From Gliomastix tumulicola (Eukaryota; Ascomycota; Sordariomycetes; Hypocreales; Bionectriaceae), in the NCBI GenBank assembly GCA_001599755.1, contig BCHX01000001.1, forward strand, positions 6,448,001 through 6,512,000: DNA of 64,000 bases, given 5' to 3'. The notes below the pieces were generated by a model, which had not been told where the DNA came from, ran no database searches, and saw only the letters and a program-made list of their open reading frames with translations. The position numbers were made by a program, and so were the translations under genes. The stretch's first letter is position 1, and each line of letters starts with the position of its first letter. Positions 33,108-44,400 of the stretch are shown piece by piece.

Positions 33108-36100
33108 CTAGTCCTCTTCAGAATCGTCATCAGAGCCGTCGCTCCCTGAGCCTTCGAGCTCGTCGTCATCTTCCTCATCCTCGTCATCGTTGCCAGTCTT
33201 GAGGCCGTAGTCGTCATGGAAGTAGCTCAACTCGCGCGTCTCAACCTTGTATCCCATGCCTCGGAACGCCGTCTCCATGCCCTAAAGCACGTAAGTCAGT
33301 AACACGAATAAAAGGGGGGTAGAGTTCACTTCAACATACCTCAGTCATCAGCTTGGCACATGTAATCACGACATTGCTCTTCCCAGGCTCGAAGCACGGT
33401 AGGATTAGGGTGTTCATGATACCCTTGATCTCCTCCACCGAGACGTCCCTCACCTTGCGCATGATCTCCTTGCCCCAGTCCTTGGGCAGGTCGCGGATGA
33501 CAGCCTGCACAAAGTTCTGCTGCGCGGCGCTGGCCATGGTGGACTGCTCCTCAGCGAACATGGTGACGATGCCACTGATGGTGCCCTCGAGGAGGTGCTT
33601 GTCAACGGGGACCTCGCCGACGGCGATCTTGCGGATAGCATCGCGGGAGGCGGCGATAGCCTTGGAGGCGTCGGGGGAGCGGTAGACACGGTAGGAGAGC
33701 GTCCCGGCGTCGATGTTGCGGGAGAAGAAGGAGCCGTAGGCGTAGCCTGCACCACGGACGGCGTTCCACAGGGGGCCCTCAACGGTCTCGAGATAGCCGA
33801 TGGATACCATGATGGCGGGAAGACGAGGATCCGAGTAGGAGCTGATACCGGGAGCGGTGCTGACAGTGAAGGAGCTCTCTAGGGTGGCCATGGGTACAAT
33901 GGTGACTCCCACGGAGCCCGGGTTCTTGCCCTCCTCGCTGAGAAGGCTCGATGGCTTGACGATGGGGACCATCTGGTCCTGGGCAGTCAGAAGCTCCGAG
34001 AGTGTGTCCCAAGCCTTCAGAGGGTCAGGGAGGGTCTCCAAGTTCGCCGTCACGAGGAAGCGCAGGTTCTGGAAGGTGAAAAGCGACTCCCGCAGAGCGT
34101 TGAACCACCCAACAACCTTGTCCGGCTCGCTCTCCAGGTGCTTCTTGAGACGCTTGAGGTAGACAGCCTTGACGAGCGTCCTCTGAGCGACGGAGAGGGA
34201 TGAGTGCTGCAGGTGAATCGAAGCGTCGACCTCGCCCGCCATGCTCCTACCATCTCTCTTGGACTCCGGAATGTCAGCAAGGGTCTTCGTTATAGAGGCC
34301 TTGAGACGGGTCGGGTGGAAGATGGAGTCGAAAGCCATCGTACGGAGCCAGTTGACGGCAGCGACGTACTTGTCTGGCTCGACGGAGAACTGGATCATCA
34401 GGCCGTCGACGTCGCCCAGGGAGCGGGCAGAGTGAATGCCGTAGCTAACTGTATCTCTTTCAAGCTCCATAACGACCTGCTCGAAGGTGACCTGCTCCCC
34501 GTTCCTCCGGATGGGCGTGTTGAAGAAGTTGTCCGTAAAGATGGGCATCAGGGGCTTCAGCTCGACCGGCAGCTCGGACGTGCCGATGTGAACGGTGATG
34601 TGCACGAAGTTGGAGGGAACATCCTCGAACTGGATGAAGAGCGGGAGCTTGCCAGCGGGTGTATTGTCGATGGTTGTTTGGGCCTTGCCCTTGCCGAGTC
34701 CCAGAGCCCGTGCAGGACCCGATCGGGCCGTATCAGACTCGATGAAATGGATAGATTCGGTGCTCGGGACGCTCCACCTGTCCAGCACTGACGCGGGGAT
34801 CGGCTCGTCGTTCTTCTTCTTGGCAGCCTCGAGTCTCTCCCCGAGCTTCTTCAGTCCGTCCTCACCAAACTCAGCCTTTCGCTTAGCGATGCGGGCCTCC
34901 TCGTCCGTCTTGAGCTTCTCCGCGAGCTTGAGAGACGGCTTTCCGAGAACGGAGATGTGCTTCGCGTCGGCGATCCATCGGCCGAGGAACTTGCGCCACT
35001 GGTCGTCAGTCCACTTCTCGAGCTCATCGTACTCGTCAAGCGTCTGAAGATCCTTGAGCGTGGAGCCATCACGCTTGCCGAAGAGGTAGTCGGTGATGAT
35101 GTTGGTAGCATAGAAGGACTCGGAGACCTCAGCATGGAACTTGACCCTCCGCTTCTCGCGCAGGATGCACTCCCTCATGTAGTTCATGTCAAGGGGCTTG
35201 GCAGCCACCTCCTTCAGCAGCTCGAAGAGGCGCTTCTCGACAAACTCCAGCTTCTCGGTAGCAACACCGGTAGGCTGCAGCCAGATAACACTGTTTGGCC
35301 GGGCATCCCACCAGTATGAGACGGAGCTGGCCAGTTCCTCCTTCTCAACCATGATATTCTCGAGCACCGAAACGGATGAGCCGCAGAGGTAGGTCAGCAG
35401 GATGCTCAGAGCCGTGGTGGCCGTGACATCGACGCAATTGGGGCCAAAGAAGCCGACGAGGATCTCGCCGACAGACTCATCTTCTTCGGGGAACTCAGCA
35501 GTCGTCAGGATAGTCTCATTGATGGGCTCAGGCTGGGCCGAGTCAATCCACGGTCTGCAAAATATGTCAGTAACCAGATGAGGTCTATATTAAGAGTGGT
35601 TTACTCACCTCTTGAAGGGGGTGTCCAGAGAAGGAATATCGTTCTTGATGCTCTCCTCAAACTCGTCCAGGATCTCAAGGAGGTTCTCCTGGTCAGTCTC
35701 ACCAACAATGACGAGGCACAGGTTGCGAGGCTGATACATGTCCCGGTGGAACTGGCGGATGCGCTCAGGCGTCAGAACACGAAGTGCCTCCGTCATGCCG
35801 CCCGTCTCGTAGCGAAAGCCCACGCTCTCGGGGTACAAGATACGACGGGCCTTGAGGTCCATGATCTCGGCGCTCTGGAATTGGACGGCCTGCATCTCCG
35901 AGTACACGACACCGGCATCGTTGCCCTCCCCGTCAACGTGCCACACCTCGGTCACGATGCCGTCGTCCGTGATGGTCGGCAGGATGATGTGCTCGAGGTA
36001 CACGGGCAGGATCTGGGCGAAGCCGTCCCAGCCAGCCGTGTCGATGGTGTAGGCGGTGTGGTCCGTCGCCGTCCAGGCGTTGGTGCTCGAGTAGGCGCGC

Positions 36101-36372
36101 GACGCCAGCTTGTCGAGCAGGCCCTTGTACTGGTAGCTCTTGGAGCCCATGAAGACGAGGTGCTCCAGGGTGTGGGGGGCGCCCGAGTCGTCAAAGATCT
36201 CGGTGGCCAGGGTGAAGTAGCCGTTGACCTTGGGGCCCTTGCGGTCCGCGACGACGACCTGCATGCCGCTCCGCTCGGAGACGTACTGCGTGATGGTGCA
36301 GGGCGCGTAGTCCGTCTTGAAGGACTGGACCTTGCGGAAGCCCGACGAGCTGCTGGTCTTGGCTGCAGGCAT
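33108..36372 (-). CDS. M16 zinc metalloprotease, YOL098C-like, acidic tail
   Basis: Insulinase-family peptidase of the fungal YOL098C type; its substrate is not established. Model: complement(join(33108..33281,33340..35554,35609..36372)), 1050 residues. The inverted zinc motif is His67-Thr-Leu-Glu70-His71 in GAPHTLEHLVFMGS, followed by AYSSTNAWTATDHTAYTID. The pattern SFKTDYAPCTITQY near the start is typical of this subfamily. The last exon adds a strongly acidic tail (DDEDEEDDDELEGSGSDG onward). In-frame sequence is open upstream to an ATG at 36531, which would add a hydrophobic 53-residue N-terminus; I prefer 36372 because a likely 5' intron removes that part. It is distinct in sequence from the CYM1 gene 9 kb away. 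Confidence 0.88.
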
Positions 36373-37794
36373 TGTGAAGGGTGCTGTGTGAGACGATGTG
36401 CGGGTTAGCAGCGATTCGGTGGCCGACGAGAGGGCGTCCAGCAGCCAGGCATTCCTAGATAGGCCGAGGCTCAGGAGGGCGAGCAGCACGGCAGCCAGCA
36501 CAGAGCCAAATCTGAGTCCGCTGAATGGCATGCCCGCAGCAGGACAAAAATGCCAATCCCGCCGAATTTTGGAACCCCGCGATGCGATGATGCGAAGGCG
36601 GGGCAGAAGACAATCACGTCCAGAGCAGAATGACCAGTCAGATGCGATCCGATCAGACCAGACAGGCAAGATTGAGTGGTCGATTATGACTGTTTGACAA
36701 AGAGGGAAAGTGATGGCTTACCTTGGATGCAGCGATCAAGCGGGATGGGAGGGATGGTAAGCAATTGGCAAGGCAAGACGAGGCGAGAGAAGGCGACCTC
36801 GAGTCTCGAGGTGAAAGAGCTGGGCTGCTTGCTTTACTTTGGTTCGGGCTGCGGAGCTAACCTAGACCTTTCGCACAACACAGCACAGCACAGCACATGC
36901 ACCGTGGAATGTATGATGAAACCGAGACTCGCCAACGACTGCGCACCTGATCAGGCCGGGACGGATTTATATAGTGCACAGGTCGCACCGAGGATTCGAG
37001 GACGGTATTGCCTTGGGTCATGCCAGGCGGCTACAATTGTCTGCCCGTCGGGCGCACACACATGCAACTGTCCAGAATACAGCGAAGGAGGAGCTTTGGA
37101 ATGTGACCCCACCATTTTGGCCACTGAAGGTCAGTGGGTTTTAGGCCTGTGGTACCTGCACAGAGCCAACCGCCCCGTGCTGCAGGACAATGCGACAGAG
37201 GTCAAGAACAATCAGGCCACGGCGGCCCCCAGGCAATTGGTAATTCGCATCATGATACTGGATCCAGAATAACTCGCATGGTCAGCAATGAAGCACCCCC
37301 ACACACCCTCTGCATTGTTCTGAGGACGTCAGATCCCGGGACAGGGTAGCTTAGGCGCATGCTGCCCTGGAGTTTCAGTGGCTGTCAGTGGCCGCCAGCG
37401 CCTGCAGCAGCTGTGGTGGTACCCAATGTGATGGGCGGTCTTAGCTTCCGATTGGCTGCTGACGCCACACCGAACGCTGGACAGCGGGGAAAAAGAGACA
37501 GCTGGCAGCAACGCCGGCGCCAACGTCAACCACTGAATCTTGTGCCCTGGATATGACCTCACATTGCACACGGCCTGCAGCAACCACCAATTTGCCGTCC
37601 GCCTCACTCGAGCTCCTAGACCTTGCAGTAGCCTGCGGGAATACAGAGCGGTAGTTCCGCGACTCTCTCACAAACGATACGCCCGAGAAGAGGCCAACCA
37701 CAGCATCCACCCGGCCAAACAAACAACCCGCCCTTCGAAACTGTACAGGACACATCACCACCGACCACCGGGCCCAGCCCGCCCCTGCGCGACA
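36373..37794. promoter_or_regulatory. Divergent intergenic region: M16 gene / Dsl1-type gene
   Basis: 1.4 kb between divergent genes with both promoters and the putative M16 leader intron. A short repeat cacagcacagcacagcac lies at 36880-36897. No other gene supported. Confidence 0.6.
36384..36721 (-). other. Probable 5' leader intron of the M16 gene
   Basis: The gene strand has a good donor (AAG/GTAAGC at 36721), a TGCTAAC branch-like site and a CACAG acceptor ending at 36384, 12 bases before the ATG. At 338 nt it is longer than the other introns here. If real, it removes the alternative upstream ATG. Confidence 0.45.
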
Positions 37795-40567
37795 ATGACG
37801 GCCCCCGAGCAGCTCAGCACCGCGATAACCGCCTTCGCCTTGCAAGGCGTCTTCCCCGACGACGTGTCCTCCGTGCCCGCCGTCTCGGCCACCGACCTCA
37901 AGCCCACCATCGACGCCCTCTCCGCCGCCCGCGCGACCCTCGAGGCCGAGGTGCACCGCATCAACGAAGAGACGAAAGAGGAGGTCAGCTCGTGGGAGAA
38001 GAACGCCAAGAGCCTGCAGGAGGACATCGTCCGCTCCAAGAAGCTCGCCTCGGACCTTGTGCGCCAAGCCGAGGCGCCAGAGACGTCGGGCGAGCTGGTC
38101 GAGGACGCCGAGGAGCGGACGGGGTTTCTGAACAGGGAGGTGCAATACAGCACGCAGCTGCACGGCGTGCTGCGTGGGATCCAGCGGGTGAATAGGGTGT
38201 TCAATAATGTTGAGAAGGCCAAGGATGAGCGCAGGGTCCTCGACGCACTGCGGTTGTTGGAAGGTATGTCGCCTTCACTCTCTCTTTTGGGAGTTTCTCC
38301 CAACTGACTTGCCCTTAGAGTCATCATCACTTCTGGATCAACTTGGAATTAGCAGATCATGCCGGGTTATAAGGCTCCTCGACATCAGGTCCTTCGAGCT
38401 CAGGTCAGACATCCACGTGGCAGTCGACGCAGTATGGAAAGAGCTTGTGCAGGTCGACGTGGAAGCCGGCCAGGTCCTCATCCATGACAAGCTCAACAGT
38501 AAGAAAGAAGAAGCCCAGAAGCGCAATCACACGGCCATTCTAACCAGATCCTACAGACGACTCAATGACCCTCTCTGACGCCGTCATCGGACTCAAAGCC
38601 TACAAGGAGGTCGACGAGCGCATGGAGCAGCTCTGGCGCAACATCGACGCCGCCGTCCTCTCCCCACGCATGGACACCTCGTCCCCCTCGCTCCCCAGGA
38701 TAGGCGTGTCCGGCGATGCCCTCGAGCTCGACGGTAGGGCCGAGCCCACAGTCGAGGCCCTCGTGTCCGACCTCAAGACGCTCTTCACCCTCGTCGCCCG
38801 GAAGCTGCCCCACGACCTGATGGACAGCCTGTGCCGGTTCATGATGGTCGACCTGATCCCGCGCCTCGTGCAGGACTGGCTCACGCCCGCGGTCCCGACG
38901 TCTCTGGACAGGATCCCGGACTTCGACCGCATGATCGAGGAGGCCGGGGAGCTGTGTCGGCTGCTGGAGGAGGCGGGGTACACGCACTACGACGAGCTGC
39001 AGCTGTGGGTGGACAACGCGCCCAACATCTGGCTCGGCAAGTGCACCGAGACGGCGCTCGACTCGGTCCGGGTGTCGCTGTCCCGGGGCATCGGGCAGTC
39101 GAGGCAGGTCGAGAAGGTCGAGAAGCACATGGTGTCCGTGGCGGAAGGCAAGGAGCTCGCTACGTCCGGCGCGGGTGCGACGGCGGAGACGAACGAATGG
39201 GGGGATGACTGGGGAGATGCGTGGGATGACGAGGAGGCGGAGGAGCCAGCAGCAGCAGCACAGGAGACACAGACATCGAAAGCCGAGGCAAAGGGGAAGG
39301 CTAAGGTCGAAGAGCCCCCAGCAGCTGAGGACGACGGAGCGGACGCATGGGGCTGGGACGACGAGGAAGCCGGATCTTCACCCGTCGAGACTAAGCAGAA
39401 GCCTGCACCTGCCGCTGCCGCTGCTACTGACGAGGACGACAGCGCCGACGCCTGGGGCTGGGGAGACGAAGACGTCGACGTCCAGCCTGAGCCCAAGGCC
39501 TCAGCCAAGGACACCAAGAAATCTGTATCCAAGGAAGCCCCGAAGCAGGCAACACGAGAGCTCGTCCTCAAGGAGACATACCACATCTCGTCCATGCCTG
39601 AGCCCCTCCTTGAGCTCATCACCGCCATCCTGGAGGACGGGGCAAAGCTGGTCAAGGACGGAAATCGCTTTGGCCACGTGGCTGCAACGGCCAACGGGCT
39701 GTTCGTCTTGCCAAACTACGTCCTTGCCCTCTTCAGAGCCATCTCACCGCATTACTACGCCGTCGATGGCGGCGGCAACATGTACGACAAACCCCCCTCC
39801 CCCATTATACAATACGTCACTCGTGCTAACATGTCTTCAGGTTTCTCTACAACGACGCCATGTATCTGGCCGAGCAACTCTCCAGCTTCAGCGCCACATG
39901 GAAGCAGCGCCTCGACTTGACTGACCGTGCCAAGTCCATGCTCAACCTCTCTGTCGAGGTCACGACCCTCCAGTCCTTTGCCAACCGCAGCTACACAAGT
40001 GAAATGAACACACAAAAGACCGTCCTGCGCGACCTCATTGGTGGTGCCCAGTCCCTGACAGGACAGGACGAGTGGGAAGCCGCTATTGAGGCTGGCACGG
40101 CACGCATCAGGGCCATGGCAGCCACCTGGGACGGTATTCTTGCCCGCTCAGTCTGGTCCCAGGCCGTGGGCTCCCTTGCCGACGCGTTGGCCACGAAACT
40201 CATCACCGACGTCGTCGAAATGGCGTCCATCGGCCAAGAGGAGGCGTACAGCATCGCAAAGGCCATCACCACCGCCACCGAGCTCGACGACCTGTTCCTG
40301 CCTAGTAGGCTGGCGGGGACGGCACCCGTGGAGGACGAGCTGCCCACCACTTCGCAGTACGCCCCCAGCTGGCTGCGGTTGAAGTACCTTAGTGAGGTCC
40401 TGCAGAGCAACCTGAACGAGGTCAAGTACCTCTGGCTGGAGAGCGAGCTGAGTCTTTACTTCACAGCCGAGGAGGTCGTCGACCTGATCGAGGCCAGCTT
40501 TGAGAAGAACTACAGGACTAGGGAGACGATCCGGGAGATCCAGGCGAAGCCGCAGCCTCTGGCATAG
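37795..40567 (+). CDS. Dsl1/ZW10-family ER vesicle-tethering protein
   Basis: Likely subunit of the Dsl1 complex that captures COPI vesicles at the ER. Model: join(37795..38263,38319..38498,38557..39781,39841..40567), 866 residues. The N-terminal coiled-coil region (about 1-155) carries EERTGFLNREVQYSTQLHGVL and resembles the Dsl1/ZW10 N-terminus. A central disordered segment (about 430-525) has three Trp/acidic clusters: EWGDDWGDAWDDEEAEE, DAWGWDDEEAG and DAWGWGDEDVD. Yeast Dsl1 binds delta- and alpha-COP through acidic Trp-containing stretches, so these are candidate coatomer ligands. The C-terminal helical domain includes KETYHISSMPEPLLELI and VEMASIGQEEAYSIAKAI. A kinetochore role, as for animal ZW10, is less likely because the coatomer-like motifs are present. 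Confidence 0.82.
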
Positions 40568-41363
40568 GTTGCCAGTCCGCCAGACACACCGTCGCGCATC
40601 TCGGCACACCTCTCCTGAATCTTTGCCCCCCTCCTCCCCCCCCACGAATCTACATAGTGATCAACCTAATCTCCTCCGTATAGCATGGCACCCTCAAGTG
40701 ACAAGGCACAGTGAAACTTGCACAAGGTCTCCGGTTGCGGCACCATCTGTTCCTTCGCGTCCCATCGTGACTGTTGTCAGCTCACAGGTTCGAGGTCACG
40801 GGCAGACCAAGCTCACCGTGGCGCTTGGCCGATCACGGCGGTCGCGCATCGTGCCCAATCACGACGAGAAGCGTGGCATGCTGATGGTCCGTAGCCTCTA
40901 TGTCGGCTCACTACATTAAAGTCATCTGACATGACCCCCAACCTAAGCTCGCCAACGAGCCGTGCTAGTAAGGGAATATTCCCCCCCAAGTGACACAGAA
41001 TCATGCGCTGCTTTTTCTCGACGACTCCCGAAGATGACACAGAAGTCGCAGCTCGGAACTGTGATGAGGGTCTGCACGATATCACTAGTTCTCGTCCTGT
41101 AATACTCCCGCGTTAAGGGAGGGGCGTCTGAATAAGAAGAACAAATCAGACAGCCATCAGAAGGAGGAGACAGGTAAGTCTGACGGTTTAGTGCAACCTC
41201 AAACTTCCCGAGACGAGACGTTGCACGGCAAAGAGAGCTAAGAGCGCCGTGAGGTTACACATATTCTGCGCCCACCCTCCTTGAATCGGACGCACCAGAC
41301 CGCCAGAGGTGTTTGCCTCGCGGCTGCCTTGTCATCATGCTGCATGCTGCATGCACCAGCGAG

Positions 41364-41373
41364 CACACACACG

Positions 41374-41419
<46 letters not shown>
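41364..41419. repeat. (CA)n microsatellite
   Basis: A CA dinucleotide tract with two G interruptions near its left end; the pure run is 42 bases (41378-41419), about 21 units. Likely length-polymorphic. Confidence 0.98.
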
Positions 41420-41422
<3 letters not shown>

Positions 41423-44400
41423 GCAGGTATGCACGCTTCTGACTCGGGCCGGAGGGGCGAGGGGGGAGGGGTGTGGCCGTTCCATGCTGTGCTTTTTACG
41501 GCAGCTCCTAACTAGAAGATGGAGGGCATCCATTATGGATGGTGGCGTGACGAGATGGAGTGTTTGCCTTGCTGTGCGTTGTTCTTTGGAGGACGAGACT
41601 GAGGGGAAGACGAACGCGGGAGGCCATTGGCCAGCACACACACCGACAAGCGAGACGAAAACAGCGCCCGGAATGACAGGAGAGATCTGCACGTCCGCAG
41701 CTGAAGATCATACGATGAGGTGGCAACCCGACCGTTTGCCAGTCACTCATCACGCTTGCGGGGAGCATCTGTGCCACGCGCACCCTCCCAATCTCCTTAT
41801 CATCAACGCTCACCACGGCAATCTCCTCCCCCCCCTTCATCAGGTGGGATCCTTTCCTCCGGCCCCCAGGAAAAGAGGAAAGAGAAACTCCGGGGAACGA
41901 TAACGACACCGCTGGCTGATGGCTGCCTACGCATAAGCAATAAGGGAGGCCAGCGGCGGCCGACTACCACCCTCCTCGCGAACACCTCCGGGAGCCCCAT
42001 CTAACCCGGAATATCTTCTTGTGGCTGCAGTGTGTGAGACCCCGGATGACCATGCTGGCTGCCTGATGCTCCCCTCCGTCCCGCCAGTGCATCCCCAAAT
42101 TCCATATGCTTGCTTGCTTACTTGCATGCAAAACAACCGTCTCTTCCGTCGCACAGAAATGGATGAAGGTAAAGACAAGGCAGCACCACACCTTTCCGAA
42201 AGTGGAGCGGACATACGAATAGAAGGTGTGAACCCAGAGACAAGAAATGCAAGGCAAAGCAAGGGAATGGGAGGGTTGGTACAGCATGAAACGGCTTTTG
42301 TGCCCTGCCGAGGCGCCAGCACCAGCTTCCAGGTCGTAGCACAAGCTCTTTCCCAACGGCTTACAAAGGCCGGTTCCTTTGTTCTACGCCCACCCCTCCC
42401 CCGGAGCTCAAGAATCCTCGGACATATGCCATGTAACGCACCCACGCACGTCGAGAAAAGCAGAAGAAAGAGGCGGGGGAAGGGTGAGATTTGCCTTGCA
42501 TATGTGTGGTGGGTTGGTCGCCACATGGCAGCTCTCATGGGCCAATTTGAGATACTGATTTCGCATTTGAACATGGAGGGGAGGGGGAGTGTCCGAATTG
42601 ATGCGAGAAATGACAGCGACAGGGTCGCCTTATCGAGAAAGACCAAAAGGCATGCAATGCGAAATTCGAGAGACCCGAGACCAGTCGAATGGATGCGACT
42701 CGTCAAGAATATGCACTGTGCACGGTGCTGGGATAAGCGCTCCATTCAGTGCCAACGCACGCTGGTGTGTAAGCCAATGGGTCGGTGAACATGGAATGAC
42801 CCTACAGTGACGGTCCAAAGTACGTGGCGGACAGTCGGTACGCTCAGTCACCGCGAGTCGTCAGCATCGTGGCTTCGCTGCCATGGCTCTATCCGAGTCA
42901 GAAAACCCCAGCCCCTTCAAAAGGTCCAGGCCGGGTACTGAGGCCATGAAGCCTTGTCCCTGCATGATTCCTTTGATCACCTAAAGATAAGTCGATCATA
43001 CTCGGATTCCGCAAATAGAATGCGGTCCTCTGGCACTCCTACCCATACGCCCGAGGCCTGGATCCCCTCTCTGAGGAGTCTTCTGAGACAGCTGCACTTA
43101 AATTTCCCCAGTTCCACTGATGGGATAAGGGGGATCTTCTCATCCCAGACCCTGGAGCGGCTCTTGAAACCCTGTTCAGATATCCGAGATTGGCACGAAT
43201 GTCTTGCATGGAACTAGAGCTTCTTCGAAACTCCCGGGTCAAGGAGCCTGTGTGGTTTTCATAGCAACCGGAAGACAGCCAGCTTCCTTGCTATGAAACA
43301 GGGCCTTCCGCCCCGCAGGCTTCGACGTCTTCCAATTTGCTTCCAGGGCTCCCAGTCCAGAACGCGACCCGGGACTTGTGCTCCCTTCGCCCACGTCAGT
43401 CCTGAAGTACTCCGTACCCGTGGTAGGATACGCTAAGACGTCAGGATTGAAGTCCAGACACCGCCTGGGTCTAGACAAAGGACCGGCGAGGGCATCAAGG
43501 ATCGAGGGAAGATAGCTGTCTAGCCCCGGGTTTCCCAATCATCCGAGTCCGTCGTAAGTCGTCGTCCCTTCCGCGAAGCTAATTGCTGTCCGTGCGAGAC
43601 CGACAGCCCCCACACGTGAAGCCCATGTTGACGATCTCCACTGGGCTGTTTCAAGGATATGCCCTAGCAGGCTAGCACTGAGCCAGGGCAAGGAGGCGAG
43701 CCTCTCCCAGCAAGCTTCCACGCCGTCGGTAGACCAGTCGGAACAGCCGTTGAAACACGAAACAAACCCGAACCCGAGCGATTTTGTGCATTCAATCCCT
43801 GGCCTCCTTTTTCTAAGCCCAGGCCACCTCAGGCTCCCTGGCTCACCCCCGAAGTTCCACTCCAGCAGGATCTGACTCGGTATCAGAGGAATTGAAAGCT
43901 TCCTAGTGGTCAGCTTCGGGGCGGAGTGGAAGAAAACGTGACTGGACGCTCATGCGAGTGCTCGCTGCGGGAAATGAAGCGAGAAGAGATGAAACATGGC
44001 AAGCCAGGGACTCGTCTGCGATTTGACGATTTGGCGGACCGATCTCCCAGCATGTACTCCGTGCATGTGCCAGGATTGGTGTCGTGGCCCAAAGTCTCCG
44101 GGCTAGGGCTGGGTCACAAAGTACGCTTCCTTGCTGGGAAGGCTGAGAGCGCAGCTTCATATCTGCCTAATTAGCGATGGACCAGACGCTGGTAAGCGAG
44201 GGCGGAAACGCATCCAATGTTGGTTGCTCGTACTGTGCGTGGTTACGGCGCAGCCGCAGTTGCAATTGCACTAATTGCTGCAGCGCCATTTCCAAGCAAG
44301 GCCGCGCAACACTCGCGCTCGTCCGCCCAGTCCCCTGGTTGGGGAGGTGAATCTCCGGCCAAACGACGGCCAGCACCGGGTTCCCCAAAACCCAGAAATG

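Noticed and set aside
41927..42788. Overlapping opposite-strand frames of 272 and 255 codons in the gene-poor interval
   Set aside because: They lie on top of each other, have no recognisable domain, biased composition or splice pattern, and cannot both be genes. Left uncalled.
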